A stretch of DNA of 40,725 bases from Actinomycetes bacterium (GCA_023437745.1 JAEZFI010000187.1:1-40725); one strand, 5' to 3'; positions 15,486 through 25,140 are shown, numbered from the stretch's first letter. Made by a program: numbers and translations. Notes: generated by a model not told the origin, from the letters alone.

Positions 15486-16942
15486 GCCTGGAGTGCGGCG
15501 GTGATCGTGGCGTCGGCCTCCTCCACCGCGGGTCCCACCGGTTCGTCGTTCAGCAGGACTCGATCGAGGCACCGCTCGATCGCACGACGGACCTCGTCGT
15601 ACGGCCCGATCACCGGGCCGGGGAAGTCCGTGGGGATGCCGGCGAGCACGTCGAAGGCGATCTTCCCCCATCGTCCGGCGAGCGAGCTCGTCCAGGCGGC
15701 CTGCATCGCCGGGTCCTCCGCGGCCGACTTCAGCACGGGCGACACCGCACCTTCGACGCCCCAGCGCACCTGCGACTCCTTGCTGTTGAGGAACTTCATG
15801 AAGTCCCAGGCGGCGGACTGCTCCACGTCGGACACCGTGTTCGTCATGTACCAGGTCATCCCACCGACCTGACCGCGACCGGCCTCCTCCACCCCGGGGT
15901 ACGGACCGACGCCGAGGTCGAGGTCCAGCTGGAGCCCCGCTGGGACGTCGATGCCGAACTCCTCCTTGAGGTCCTCGGCCTTCACCGTGCCCTCGATGAC
16001 CCCGGCGACCGTGGACGTGGCCGCGGACGATTCGACCACCATCGACGAGGCCCGCGTGGCCATCGCGAGGAGGTGGTCGGCCTGACCCTCGGTCCCGGGC
16101 ACCACGTCGAGCAGGCCCTCGGCCTTCGCCGCCTTCAGCTCCTCGAGGATGGAGCGCGTCGTGGGGTTGTCGAACTCGGACTCGGTCGCCAGCTTCCCGC
16201 TGCGTCCGTTGTCCTCGTTCACCAACGGGACCTTGGCGCCCGACAGCCACCACTCGAAGATGAACGACTGCGCCTTGATCACCAGCGGGCGCTGCACGTC
16301 GGGCACACCTGCCGCCTTGATGGCCCGGGCGAAGTCGATCATCTCGGAGATCGTGCGCGGCGCCCGATCCGGGTCCAGTCCGGCGGCCGCGAACTGCGAC
16401 CGGTTGTAGAAGACGAGCGCCGTGTAGGTCGAGAACGACGCCGGCCAGAGCTCACCGTCGATCGTGTACGAGGCCTTGGCGATCGGCAGCAGGTCGTCGA
16501 GGGTCGAGGCGGCCTCCGGGTCGGCCGCGAAGCACACCGACGCAGGCACGAAGAGCCCACTGTCGGCGGCAAAGCGGGTCTTCGTGTCGTCGGGGACGAC
16601 CACGGCGGGAAGGGACCGGTCGGGGATCGCCTGGTCCATCTTCCGGTGGAGCTCGGTGGGCGTCGTGCCCTGGTTCTCCACCTTCACCCGGACCTTGGAC
16701 TGCGAGTCGTTGTACTCCTGGGCCAGACCTTCGAGGGCGCGCTTCGGCAGCGCCGTCAGGCTGTGCCACACGGTGATCTCGACCGGCCCCTCCGCGCTGT
16801 CCAGCGCGTCGACCGGGCAGGTCGCCGAGGCCGCGCCGTCGCGGTCGCCGTCGTCGGCGCCGTCGTCGCTCCCTCCGCACGCGCCTGCGACCAGTGCCGC
16901 GACGACGAGCACCGCCGCTCCGAGCTGCCGATGTCGTGCCAT
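15461..16942 (-). CDS. ABC importer substrate-binding lipoprotein, UgpB-like
   Basis: 493 residues. A lipoprotein signal is clear: MARHRQLGAAVLVVAALVAGAC, with the lipobox Cys at residue 22. It is followed by a Gly/Asp linker and ITVWHSLTALPKRALEGLAQEYNDSQ, the standard opening of family 1 sugar-binding proteins. Later features WPASFSTYTALVFYNRSQFAAAGLDP, QSFIFEWWLSGAK and GGMTWYMTNTVSDVEQSAAWDFMKFLNSKESQ fit the UgpB/glycerol-3-phosphate branch. The substrate remains uncertain (a glycerophosphodiester, glycerol-3-phosphate or an oligosaccharide). It is last in the ugpC-A-E-B order. AAGGAG lies 7 bases before ATG 16942. Confidence 0.9.
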   Translation of the reverse strand: MARHRQLGAAVLVVAALVAGACGGSDDGADDGDRDGAASATCPVDALDSAEGPVEITVWHSLTALPKRALEGLAQEYNDSQSKVRVKVENQGTTPTELHRKMDQAIPDRSLPAVVVPDDTKTRFAADSGLFVPASVCFAADPEAASTLDDLLPIAKASYTIDGELWPASFSTYTALVFYNRSQFAAAGLDPDRAPRTISEMIDFARAIKAAGVPDVQRPLVIKAQSFIFEWWLSGAKVPLVNEDNGRSGKLATESEFDNPTTRSILEELKAAKAEGLLDVVPGTEGQADHLLAMATRASSMVVESSAATSTVAGVIEGTVKAEDLKEEFGIDVPAGLQLDLDLGVGPYPGVEEAGRGQVGGMTWYMTNTVSDVEQSAAWDFMKFLNSKESQVRWGVEGAVSPVLKSAAEDPAMQAAWTSSLAGRWGKIAFDVLAGIPTDFPGPVIGPYDEVRRAIERCLDRVLLNDEPVGPAVEEADATITAALQAYKEDVGS

Positions 16943-16958
16943 GGGGATGCTCCTTGTC

Positions 16959-17843
16959 TCAGCCCTTGACCGCGCCGGCGGTGAGGCCACGGATGATCTG
17001 CTTCTGGAAGACCACCAGCATCACGAGGATCGGGATCGACGCGAGGATCGCGGCGGCGACCCCGACGTTGAACCGCTCCGGGTGCTGGACGGAGACGCTG
17101 CGCAGCGTCACCTGCACCGTCTCCCACTGCTCTCGTGTGGTCACGGCACGCGGCCACAGGTACTGGTTCCACGCACCGAGGGCCGTGATGAGCGTGAACG
17201 AACCGATGATCGGCCTCGTCAGCGGGATCGCCACCCGCCACATGAAGGCGAAGTGCCCGAAGCCGTCGAGCCGCGCCGCGTCCCGGAGCTCGGACGGCAC
17301 GCCCAGGAAGCCCTGACGGATCAGGAAGATGCCGAAGGCCGACGCGAGGAACGGTGCGCTGAGCCCCTGCACCGAGTCCAGCCAGCCGAGCTCGCGGACG
17401 GTCCGGATGTTCGCGACCAGCGTCACCTCGATCGGCAGCAGCAACGTGGCGATGATCACCACGAACAGCACGTTCTTGAGCGGGTAGCGGACGAAGGCGA
17501 AGGAGTAGGCAGCCAGCACCGAGGTCACCAACTGGGCGACGGTGACGATGACGGTGACGCCGAGCGTGAGCAGCATCGAGCGACCGAGGTTGCCCTCACG
17601 CCACGCGTCGCCGAACACCCCCCAGTCCAGCGCCACCGGGTGATACGGCTGGCCCCGCTCGATGTACACGAACGGCTCCGACACAGCCCGCACGATCGTC
17701 ATCCAGATCGGGAAGAGCACGAGGAGCGACAGCGCGGTCAGGAGCACGTACCACCCGGCCTGCGAGAGCAGGAGGTGACGGCGGACGCCGGGCGCCATGA
17801 CCCGACCGGTGCCGGCGAGCGCGGGCTCGAGGTCAGTCCCCAT
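16959..17843 (-). CDS. ABC importer permease, UgpE/MalG type
   Basis: 294 residues with six membrane segments (the first at GWYVLLTALSLLVLFPIWM). The EAA loop that docks the ATPase is ELRDAARLDGFGHFAFMWRVAIPLTRP (about residues 185-211). It forms the membrane channel with the UgpA-like partner and receives substrate from the UgpB-like lipoprotein encoded 16 bases downstream. Its ATG start overlaps the end of the ugpA-like gene by 11 bases, so the two are translationally coupled. A second possible start is the Met at residue 16 (MAPGVRRHLLL). Confidence 0.93.
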   Translation of the reverse strand: MGTDLEPALAGTGRVMAPGVRRHLLLSQAGWYVLLTALSLLVLFPIWMTIVRAVSEPFVYIERGQPYHPVALDWGVFGDAWREGNLGRSMLLTLGVTVIVTVAQLVTSVLAAYSFAFVRYPLKNVLFVVIIATLLLPIEVTLVANIRTVRELGWLDSVQGLSAPFLASAFGIFLIRQGFLGVPSELRDAARLDGFGHFAFMWRVAIPLTRPIIGSFTLITALGAWNQYLWPRAVTTREQWETVQVTLRSVSVQHPERFNVGVAAAILASIPILVMLVVFQKQIIRGLTAGAVKG

Positions 17844-18743
17844 AGTGCACGCGCTTGTTGAGGATCGTCAGCTGGATGAGCGTGACCACGAACGTGAGGC
17901 CGAACAGGCCGAGGGCCATCACCGAGCCGGCGCTGATCTGGCCGGGGTCCTGGCGGCGGAAGATCTTGAACACCAGCGTCTCGGTGCTCCCGGCCGGCCC
18001 GCCCTGGGTGAGGAACTCGATCGGGGCGAACGCCTGGAACCCGAAGATCATCAGCACGACGACGAGGAACATCAGCGTGGGGGCGAGCAGCGGGAGGGTG
18101 ACCTTGTAGAGCTGGCGGATCGGGCCGAAGCCGTCGAGCTTCGCGGCCTCGCGGAGCTGCTCGGGAATCGCCTGCAGCCCGGCGAGGACGATGACGAACG
18201 TGAGCCCGATGTTCTGCCAGATCGACGTGAGGGCAACGCCGCGCAGCGCGCTCGACGACTTCGACAGGTCGATGACGCCGACGGAGCCGAACTTGCCGAT
18301 CTTCGGGTTCACGAGTCCGAAGAACACCACCGACGCGACCGCCACCGACGTGGCGACCGTCGAGGAGAAGATCGCCTGGAAGACCTTGATGCCGCAGATC
18401 ACCCGGTTGGCGGCGAGCGCCAGCAGCATCCCGAGGACCAGGCCGGTCGGCACCGTGTACAGGAGGAACTTCACGGTGATCCAGAGGCCCTCGCCGAACT
18501 CGTCACCGAAGAGCACGTCCGTGATGTTCGACGGGCCGACGTACACCTCGCCGCGCCCGAAGCGGTTCGGCCGGTACAGCGCGAAGTGCACCAGCCGGTA
18601 GAGCGGGTAGTAGGCGAACACGGCGAGGAGCACCACGGCCGGGAGGAGCAGCGCGTAGCCGAACAGCGCCTCACGGAGGGTCGACTTCCGACGAGGCTGC
18701 GACGATCCCCCGGCAGCCGGCTGCTCGGTCGCGGTCGTCGCCG

Positions 18744-18747
<4 letters not shown>
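17833..18747 (-). CDS. ABC importer permease, UgpA/MalF type
   Basis: 304 residues with six membrane segments, the first at ALFGYALLLPAVVLLAVFAYYPLYRLV, and the EAA loop EQLREAAKLDGFGPIRQLYKVTLPLLAPTL (about residues 206-235). A long periplasmic stretch lies between segments 1 and 2 (RPNRFGRGEVYVGPSNITDVL). It is the first of the two permeases. ATG 18747 overlaps the stop of the ATPase gene as ATGA, so the two genes are coupled; the longer open frame up to 20049 is a shadow of the ATPase gene. Confidence 0.93.
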
Positions 18748-19865
<1,118 letters not shown>

Positions 19866-19886
19866 GTGGCTCCTCCCCCCGGCGGA

Positions 19887-19920
19887 ACCTTACAAAGGCA
19901 GCGCCGTCCGGAGCCGGACG
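19887..19920 (-). promoter_or_regulatory. Putative promoter and operator of the ABC importer operon
   Basis: On the minus strand a palindrome CGTCCGG-2 bases-CCGGACG (19920-19905) covers the expected -35 region of a TAAGGT -10 box (19892-19887), about 22 bases before the ugpC start. A LacI- or GntR-type repressor site would fit, but no regulator gene lies in this operon. Confidence 0.4.
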
Positions 19921-19928
19921 TCCGAGGT

Positions 19929-19943
19929 GGCCGCGGCGCGGCC
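19929..19943 (-). terminator. GC-rich inverted repeat just after galU
   Basis: ggccgcg-g-cgcggcc lies 12 bases past the galU stop codon. It could fold into a short terminator stem that separates galU from the importer operon. There is no T tract, so this is tentative. Confidence 0.35.
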
Positions 19944-19954
19944 GGTGGCGTGGG

Positions 19955-20839
19955 TCAGACGATGCCCTCGCGCCGGCAGATGTCGGTGAGGATCTGCCGG
20001 AACTCCGGTCCCAGGTCGGGCCGCTCCAGCGCGAGCTCGACGGTGGCACGGAGGTAGTCGACCTTCTTGCCGATGTCGAAGCGACCCTCCTCGAAGATGA
20101 GGCCCATCACCGGCTCCTCCTTCAGGAGGAGTGCGATCGCATCGGTCAGCTGGATCTCCCCGCCGACGCCGGGCTGCACGTGCTCGAGCGCGTCGAAGAT
20201 CGCCGGCGTGAACAGGTAGCGGCCCACGATCGCGAGGTTCGACGGCGCATCCTCGGGCTTCGGCTTCTCGACGACGTCGACGATCGTGCACACGTTCCCG
20301 TGGCGGGCGTCGGGCGCGGCGCAGCCGTACGACGAGATGTCGGACGGCTCGACCGCCATCAGCGCGACGGTCGACGCGCCCGTGCGCTCGTAGTTGCCGA
20401 TCATGTCGCGCAGCAGGTGGGAGTCCTTGTGCATGATGTCGTCGCCGAGGAGCACCACGAACGGCTGGTCCCCCACGTGCTTTCGGGCGACCGACACGGC
20501 GTGGCCCAGGCCGAGGGGTTCGCCCTGGCGGACGTAGTGGATGTCGGCGAGGTCGGCGAGCGCCTTCACCTCGGCGAGGTCGTCGGTCTTGCCCTTCTCC
20601 TCGAGCTGCGCCTCCAGCTCGACGTTGCGGTCGAAGTGGTCCTCGAGGCTGCGCTTGTTGCGGCCGGTGATGATCAGGATGTCGTCGATGCCGGCGGCGA
20701 CGGCCTCCTCGACCACGTACTGGATCGAGGGGCGGTCCACGACCGGCAACATCTCCTTCGGCTGTGCCTTGGTCGCCGGAAGGAAGCGGGTTCCCAGACC
20801 CGCTGCGGGGATGACGGCCTTGCGAACCGGTGCGCTCAC
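19955..20839 (-). CDS. galU: UTP--glucose-1-phosphate uridylyltransferase
   Basis: 294 residues, standard length. Motifs: VRKAVIPAAGLGTRFLPATKAQPKEMLPVVDRPSIQYVVEEAV (nucleotide site), YVRQGEPLGLGHAV, PFVVLLGDDIMH (metal-binding Asp), VEKPKPEDAPSNLAIVGRYLFTP and GEIQLTDAI. It makes UDP-glucose from UTP and glucose-1-phosphate for cell-envelope glycans. I chose GTG 20839 because AGGAG lies 5 bases before it; the frame is open to 20992. In many actinobacteria galU is close to glp/moeA, and here it lies 7 kb away on the same strand. It is divergent from the FmdB-map unit. Confidence 0.96.
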   Translation of the reverse strand: MSAPVRKAVIPAAGLGTRFLPATKAQPKEMLPVVDRPSIQYVVEEAVAAGIDDILIITGRNKRSLEDHFDRNVELEAQLEEKGKTDDLAEVKALADLADIHYVRQGEPLGLGHAVSVARKHVGDQPFVVLLGDDIMHKDSHLLRDMIGNYERTGASTVALMAVEPSDISSYGCAAPDARHGNVCTIVDVVEKPKPEDAPSNLAIVGRYLFTPAIFDALEHVQPGVGGEIQLTDAIALLLKEEPVMGLIFEEGRFDIGKKVDYLRATVELALERPDLGPEFRQILTDICRREGIV

Positions 20840-20980
20840 GCTTGCTCCTGTGGGAACGATGTCGGAGGTGGACCCGTCGTGACACGTCGAGGCCACCGAC
20901 CTCCCCGGTGCCCCTCGGCAAAGGGTACCGGCGCGGCACGCGAACGGGCGTCGGGCTACCGGGAAGTGCCGGGCCTCCGA

Positions 20981-21021
20981 TATCGTTGGCACTCGCGACC
21001 CCCGAGTGCTGACGACGTCAG
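20981..21021 (+). promoter_or_regulatory. Promoter and structured leader of the fmdB-map unit
   Basis: A TATCGT -10 box (20981-20986) precedes two adjacent inverted repeats in the presumed leader: gcactcg/cgagtgc (20989-20995 with 21003-21009) and ctgacg-a-cgtcag (21009-21021). The second partly covers the AGAGGA ribosome site before ATG 21031, so the fold could modulate translation. Confidence 0.35.
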
Positions 21022-21030
21022 AGGAACCCG

Positions 21031-21357
21031 ATGCCCACCTACGACTACAAGTGCAGGGAATGCGACCACGCCTTCGAGATCCAGCAGTCGTTCACGGACG
21101 ACGCGCTGACCGAGTGCCCCGAGTGCGGCGGCCCGCTCCGCAAGGTGTTCGGCGCCGTCGGCATCTCGTTCAAGGGCTCCGGCTTCTACAAGACGGACAG
21201 CCGCTCCGGCAGCTCGTCCCGGTCGTCGTCCTCGTCCGGCTCGAGCTCTGACACGAAGAGCGGATCCGACTCGACCTCGTCGAGCTCGACCACGACGTCG
21301 GACGCCGGTTCGTCGTCCGGCGGTGCGACTGCGCCGTCGGGTTCGACGGCGGCCTGA
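21031..21357 (+). CDS. FmdB-family zinc-ribbon protein
   Basis: 108 residues. The N-terminal 45 residues form the FmdB/CxxC_CxxC_SSSS domain: MPTYDYKCRECDHAFE, then TECPECGGPLRKVF with two CxxC pairs to hold zinc, then GISFKGSGFYKTD. A Ser/Thr/Gly-rich low-complexity tail of about 50 residues follows and is probably disordered. The family is widespread and often called a putative regulatory protein, but its biochemical role is unproven. Its stop codon overlaps the map start by one base (TGATG), so the two are translated together. Confidence 0.93.
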   Translation: MPTYDYKCRECDHAFEIQQSFTDDALTECPECGGPLRKVFGAVGISFKGSGFYKTDSRSGSSSRSSSSSGSSSDTKSGSDSTSSSSTTTSDAGSSSGGATAPSGSTAA

Positions 21358-22286
21358 TGGCCAAGCGACGCCACCGCGCTGCCGTCCTGGACCCGCCCCC
21401 GTCGGCGCCGGTCAAGCGCGGCATGGTGTCGCCCCGCCGCACCGTGCCCGCCGGCATCGCTCGACCCGACTACGCCGCCACCGGCGAACCGCAGAGCCGT
21501 GACAGCCGGGCGATCCGCACACCCGAGGAGATCGAGGGCATGCGCGTCGCCGGTCGCGTGGCCGCCGAGGTGCTGATCGAGGTCGGCCGGGCCGTGGCAC
21601 CGGGGGTCACCACCGACGAGCTCGACCGCATCGGCCACGAGGCGGCGATCGAGCGCGGCGCCTACCCGAGCCCGCTCAACTACCGGGGCTTCCCGAAGTC
21701 GCTGTGCACCTCGGTCAACGAGATCATCTGCCACGGGATCCCCGACAGCCGCAAGCTGCTCGAGGGCGACATCGTCAACGTCGACGTCACCTGCTTCATC
21801 GAGGGCGTGCACGGCGACACCAACTGCACGTTCGCCGTGGGCGAGATCGACGACGCCTCGCGTGACCTCGTCCGGGCGACCAACGCCGCCATGCACGCCG
21901 GCATCGACACCGTGCGGCCGGGCTCGCGGGTCAACGACATCGGCAAGGCCATCGAGCAGAGCGTGCGTCCTGGTGGCTACGGCGTCATCCGCGAGTTCAT
22001 CGGCCACGGCATCGGCGACCAGTTCCACACGAGCCTGCAGATCCCGCACTACTACGACCCGCGGCACCGTACGAAGCTCGAGGTCGGCATGACCTTCACG
22101 ATCGAGCCGATGGTCTCGATCGGCCCGCCGGACCTCTTCGTGTGGGACGACGACTGGACCGCCGCCACCCTCACCGGTCAGCGCACGGCGCAGTTCGAGC
22201 ACACGCTGCTGGTGACCGAGGACGGCGTCGAGATCCTCACCGTTCCGGCGGACGGGCGTCCCGCCGAGGTCCTCTTCGCCGTCTGA
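21357..22286 (+). CDS. map: Methionine aminopeptidase, type I, with actinobacterial N-terminal extension
   Basis: 309 residues. A proline- and arginine-rich extension of about 50 residues (PPPSAPVKRGMVSPRRTVPAGIARPDYA) precedes the pita-bread fold. This matches the MetAP1c form of mycobacteria, whose extension resembles a ribosome/SH3-binding tail. The five metal ligands are visible: Asp in NVDVTCF, Asp in HGDTNCTF, His in GHGIGDQFH, Glu in FTIEPMV and Glu in AQFEHTLL. The enzyme removes the initiator Met from new proteins. It begins at the ATG overlapping the FmdB stop codon and ends just before the repeat cluster at 22298-22390. Confidence 0.95.
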   Translation: MAKRRHRAAVLDPPPSAPVKRGMVSPRRTVPAGIARPDYAATGEPQSRDSRAIRTPEEIEGMRVAGRVAAEVLIEVGRAVAPGVTTDELDRIGHEAAIERGAYPSPLNYRGFPKSLCTSVNEIICHGIPDSRKLLEGDIVNVDVTCFIEGVHGDTNCTFAVGEIDDASRDLVRATNAAMHAGIDTVRPGSRVNDIGKAIEQSVRPGGYGVIREFIGHGIGDQFHTSLQIPHYYDPRHRTKLEVGMTFTIEPMVSIGPPDLFVWDDDWTAATLTGQRTAQFEHTLLVTEDGVEILTVPADGRPAEVLFAV

Positions 22287-22297
22287 GCGTCGTCCGG

Positions 22298-22390
22298 GTT
22301 CCGCGGGACCAACACGACCATTCGAGCGCGCGGAATGGCGGTTCCCGTCCCGCGGAACCGGGAGATGTGGTCGATCTGGTCCCGCGGAAC
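22298..22390. repeat. Cluster of three 23-base repeat units (one direct, two inverted)
   Basis: Unit A (22298-22320, plus), unit B (22336-22358, minus) and unit C (22368-22390, minus) share GTTCCGCGGGAC, five or six variable bases, then C-G-n-CCA. A and C agree at 20 of 23 positions. Units A and B can pair over 12 bases as a large stem, with an inner CCATTC/GAATGG stem between them. The block fills the space between the converging map and TldE genes. It may be a REP/BIME-like dispersed repeat and may also act as a two-way terminator. I found no other copy in this window. Confidence 0.75.
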
Positions 22391-22395
22391 TGGGT

Positions 22396-23763
22396 TCAGG
22401 CGCCCGACATCGACACGTCGGGGATGACGAGCGACGCCATGAGGTCGCCACCGGTCAGCCACTCGGCGTCGCCGCCGACCTCGGCGATGTCGGCCAGCAG
22501 GCGCTGGAGGGTGGAGGCGAGCGTGATCTCGCGCACCGGGCCCGCCAGCGAGCCGTTCGTGATGAGCAGGCCGTCCGCCCCCACCGAGAAGTCCCCCGAC
22601 GTGGGGTTCACTCCGGAGTGCAGCCCGGCGAAGCTGTTCACCAGCAGCCCGTGGTCGATCGACGACACCAGCTCCTCGAACGAACGGGTCCCGGGCTCGA
22701 CGACGAGCACCTGCGCGCCCACGCCGGGCAGCGACCGGGTGCCGCGGAGCGCCGAGCCGGTCGAGCGGGTCCCCATCCGCCGGGCCGTGTAGCTGTTGTG
22801 CAGGAAGCCGGCGAGCACGCCGTCCTCGATCAGGACGTTCCGCCGGCAGGCCAGGCCCTCGCCGTCCCACGACTCCGCCGCGATCGACTCGACCCGTGTG
22901 GGGTCGTCGACGAGCGTCAGCAGCGGTGACGCGACCTTCTCTCCCAGCCGGCCTGCGAACGGCGACCTGCCCTTGACCACTGCGTCGCCGTCGAGCATCC
23001 CCGAGACGATTCCGAGCAGCGTCGCCGCGAGCTTGGGCTCGAGCAGCATCGTGACCCGCCCGGACGGCGGCTTCGTCGCACCCAGCAGTCGGGTGGCCTT
23101 GTCCGCCGCTTCCCTCGCCGCGCGCTCGTGGTCGACGCCACCTGGCCCGCGGGCCACGTGGCCCCCGTACCCGATCTGCGTCTCGTCGCCCTGGACGGCG
23201 AGCGGCTGCACGCCCACCGACGCGGAGGTCCCACGGTCCGACCGGGCCACACCGTTCGACGCGGCGTACGCGGACGTCCCCGCCGAGTCGCCCCAGGCGG
23301 CGACGCGGACGCCGGTGATCCGGGGGTCCAGGCCCTTCACCAGGCGCTCCAGCTCGAGCGCCCGGGCGATCTTCTCCTCGGCGGACAGCGTGAGCACCGC
23401 CTCGTCCCACTGGTCGTGGAGCGTCGCCTCGACGCCGTCGGGTTCGGCGAGGCCGACGAACTCGTCCGGCTCGGCGAACGCCACGTTGTCGCGGGCCGCG
23501 GCGAGCGTCTCCGAGAGCACGTCGAGGTCCAGGCTGCCGGCGTGCGCGAAGCCCACCCGGCCGTCCGCGATCACGCGGATGCCGGCGCCCGCCGACTCCG
23601 CGGAGGTGAAGGCCTCGACCTCGCCGTCGTAGACGCGCACCGAGGTCGAGCGGCCACGGGACACCATCACGTCGATGGACTCGCCGGAGGTGGCACGCGA
23701 CGCGATGCCCTCGGCGATCGACAGCAGCTCGCCGGCGTCGCCCAGCGAGGGGGCCTCAGCCAT
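22396..23763 (-). CDS. TldE/PmbA-family metalloprotease subunit, first paralogue
   Basis: 455 residues. The TldD/PmbA fold shows as VRVYDGEVEAFTSAESAGAGIRVIADGRVGFAHAGSLD at the N-terminal domain, VVKGRSPFAGRLGEKVASPLLTLVDDPT in the middle, and LHSGVNPTSGDFSVGADGLLITNG near the C-terminus. No HExxxH zinc motif is present, as expected for the TldE partner, which pairs with a TldD subunit carrying the zinc. The TldD/TldE heterodimer cleaves unstructured peptides inside the cell. A tldD gene lies at 32895-34286. This gene overlaps the second paralogue by 8 bases and is last in the RpiR-LAL-TldE-TldE run. Confidence 0.92.
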   Translation of the reverse strand: MAEAPSLGDAGELLSIAEGIASRATSGESIDVMVSRGRSTSVRVYDGEVEAFTSAESAGAGIRVIADGRVGFAHAGSLDLDVLSETLAAARDNVAFAEPDEFVGLAEPDGVEATLHDQWDEAVLTLSAEEKIARALELERLVKGLDPRITGVRVAAWGDSAGTSAYAASNGVARSDRGTSASVGVQPLAVQGDETQIGYGGHVARGPGGVDHERAAREAADKATRLLGATKPPSGRVTMLLEPKLAATLLGIVSGMLDGDAVVKGRSPFAGRLGEKVASPLLTLVDDPTRVESIAAESWDGEGLACRRNVLIEDGVLAGFLHNSYTARRMGTRSTGSALRGTRSLPGVGAQVLVVEPGTRSFEELVSSIDHGLLVNSFAGLHSGVNPTSGDFSVGADGLLITNGSLAGPVREITLASTLQRLLADIAEVGGDAEWLTGGDLMASLVIPDVSMSGA

Positions 23764-25120
23764 CGCCCTGACCCGAGACGCTCACGTCACCGATGGCGAG
23801 CGACACCCCGGCGGCTTCCATGGGGAAGAACTCGACGTCGGAGCCGACGGCGACCACGTCACCGAGCATCCGCTGGATCGTGGAGGCGACCGTGACCTCC
23901 CGGACCGGCTCGGCGAGCTGGCCGCCGCGGATCCGGATGCCCTCGATGCCCGTCGAGAAGTCGCCCGACACGGGGTTGACGCCGGAGTGCAGACCGGAGA
24001 CCTCCTGCACGAGCACCCCCTCGTCGATGCCGGCGACCAGCTCCTCGGCGCTGGTGGTGCCCGGCGCCACGAGCAGCGCCTGGACGCCCGGCGACGGGGT
24101 CGACCGGAAGCCCCGGCGCACCGCGGAGCCCGTCGTGGCCGCGCCGGCCATCCGGGCCGTCGTGCTGTCGTGCAGGAACGCCGCGGCCCGGCCGCCGTCG
24201 ATCAACGTGACGCGGCGCGTGGCGATCCCCTCGGCGTCGGTGTCCGTCGCTCCCCAGTGGCGGGCGTCCGTCGGGTCGTCGACCAGCGTGACGAGGGGCG
24301 AGGCCACCATCTCGCCCAGCCGGTCGGCGAACGGGCTGCGACCCTTGACCACCGAGTCGCCGGAGAACATCTCGCCCACGAGCCCGATGAACTGGGCGGT
24401 GACCCACGGATCGAACACGACCGTGCAGCGGGTCGACGGCATCGGGCGTGCGCCGATCATGCGGACCGCCCGCTCGACCGCCTCGGCAGCGCACCGGTCG
24501 GCGTCGAGCCCGTCCGGATGGCGGGCGACTGAGAACCCGAAGCCGGTCGTCAGGTCGTCGTCCTCCGCGCCGGCGGCCATCACGTAGGCCACCAGCGACG
24601 CGGCACTCTCGACGGAGGCCGTGCGGATGCCGGCCGAGGAGACGACCGCCCCGATGGACCAGCTGTCCGCGTATTCGACGGACTCGATGCCCACGATGCG
24701 GGGATCGACGGCGAGCACCCGGCGCTCGAGGTCGAGGGCCATCTCCACCTTGCGCTCGGTGGGCACCTCGAGCAGCGCCGGATCGGCGAGCACGAGGTCC
24801 GCCGGCGTGACGCCGTCCGGGGCGGCGATCCCGGCGGACGGGTCGACCGTGGCGAACCGAGCGTTGTCGCGGGCGTCGGCCAGCGCTGCGTCCACGGCCT
24901 CGGGATCGAGCGTTCCTGCGTAGGCGAAGCCGAGGCGACCGTCGACGACGACCCGGACGCCGACGCCCGCCGAGTTCGACGAGGTGAACGACTCCACCGC
25001 ACCCTCGTAGGCACGAACCTCGGTGTCCCGGCTCCAGGTGACGACGGCCTCGACCGACTCGTTCGAGCGTGCGGCCTCGACGACGCGGTCGCCGACCGCC
25101 AACAGCTCCTCAGGTTCCAT
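23756..25120 (-). CDS. TldE/PmbA-family metalloprotease subunit, second paralogue
   Basis: 454 residues, same family and length as its downstream neighbour. It shares VRAYEGAVESFTSSNSAGVGVRVVVDGRLGFAYAGTLD, VVKGRSPFADRLGEMVASPLVTLVDDPTD and LHSGVNPVSGDFSTGIEGIRIRGGQLAEPVREVTVASTIQRML. The conserved blocks are nearly the same, but the stretches between them differ widely, so this is an old duplication rather than a recent copy. No zinc motif is present. The ATG at 25120 lies 10 bases after a TACGAT -10-like hexamer, so a nearly leaderless message is possible. It follows the LAL regulator gene by 38 bases on the same strand. Confidence 0.92.
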   Translation of the reverse strand: MEPEELLAVGDRVVEAARSNESVEAVVTWSRDTEVRAYEGAVESFTSSNSAGVGVRVVVDGRLGFAYAGTLDPEAVDAALADARDNARFATVDPSAGIAAPDGVTPADLVLADPALLEVPTERKVEMALDLERRVLAVDPRIVGIESVEYADSWSIGAVVSSAGIRTASVESAASLVAYVMAAGAEDDDLTTGFGFSVARHPDGLDADRCAAEAVERAVRMIGARPMPSTRCTVVFDPWVTAQFIGLVGEMFSGDSVVKGRSPFADRLGEMVASPLVTLVDDPTDARHWGATDTDAEGIATRRVTLIDGGRAAAFLHDSTTARMAGAATTGSAVRRGFRSTPSPGVQALLVAPGTTSAEELVAGIDEGVLVQEVSGLHSGVNPVSGDFSTGIEGIRIRGGQLAEPVREVTVASTIQRMLGDVVAVGSDVEFFPMEAAGVSLAIGDVSVSGQGDG

Positions 25121-25127
25121 GCGGTGG

Positions 25128-25140
25128 CCGATCGTATCGG
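25128..25140. promoter_or_regulatory. Palindrome and -10 candidate before the TldE pair
   Basis: ccgat-cgt-atcgg (25128-25140) contains a minus-strand TACGAT (25136-25131) placed 10 bases before the TldE start. The nine bases ATCGTATCG recur at 34404-34412 in the tldD/thioesterase intergenic region. Confidence 0.35.

Noticed and set aside
22298..22390. The repeat cluster as a CRISPR array
   Set aside because: There are only three units in mixed orientation, gaps are 9 and 15 bases, and no cas gene is nearby.
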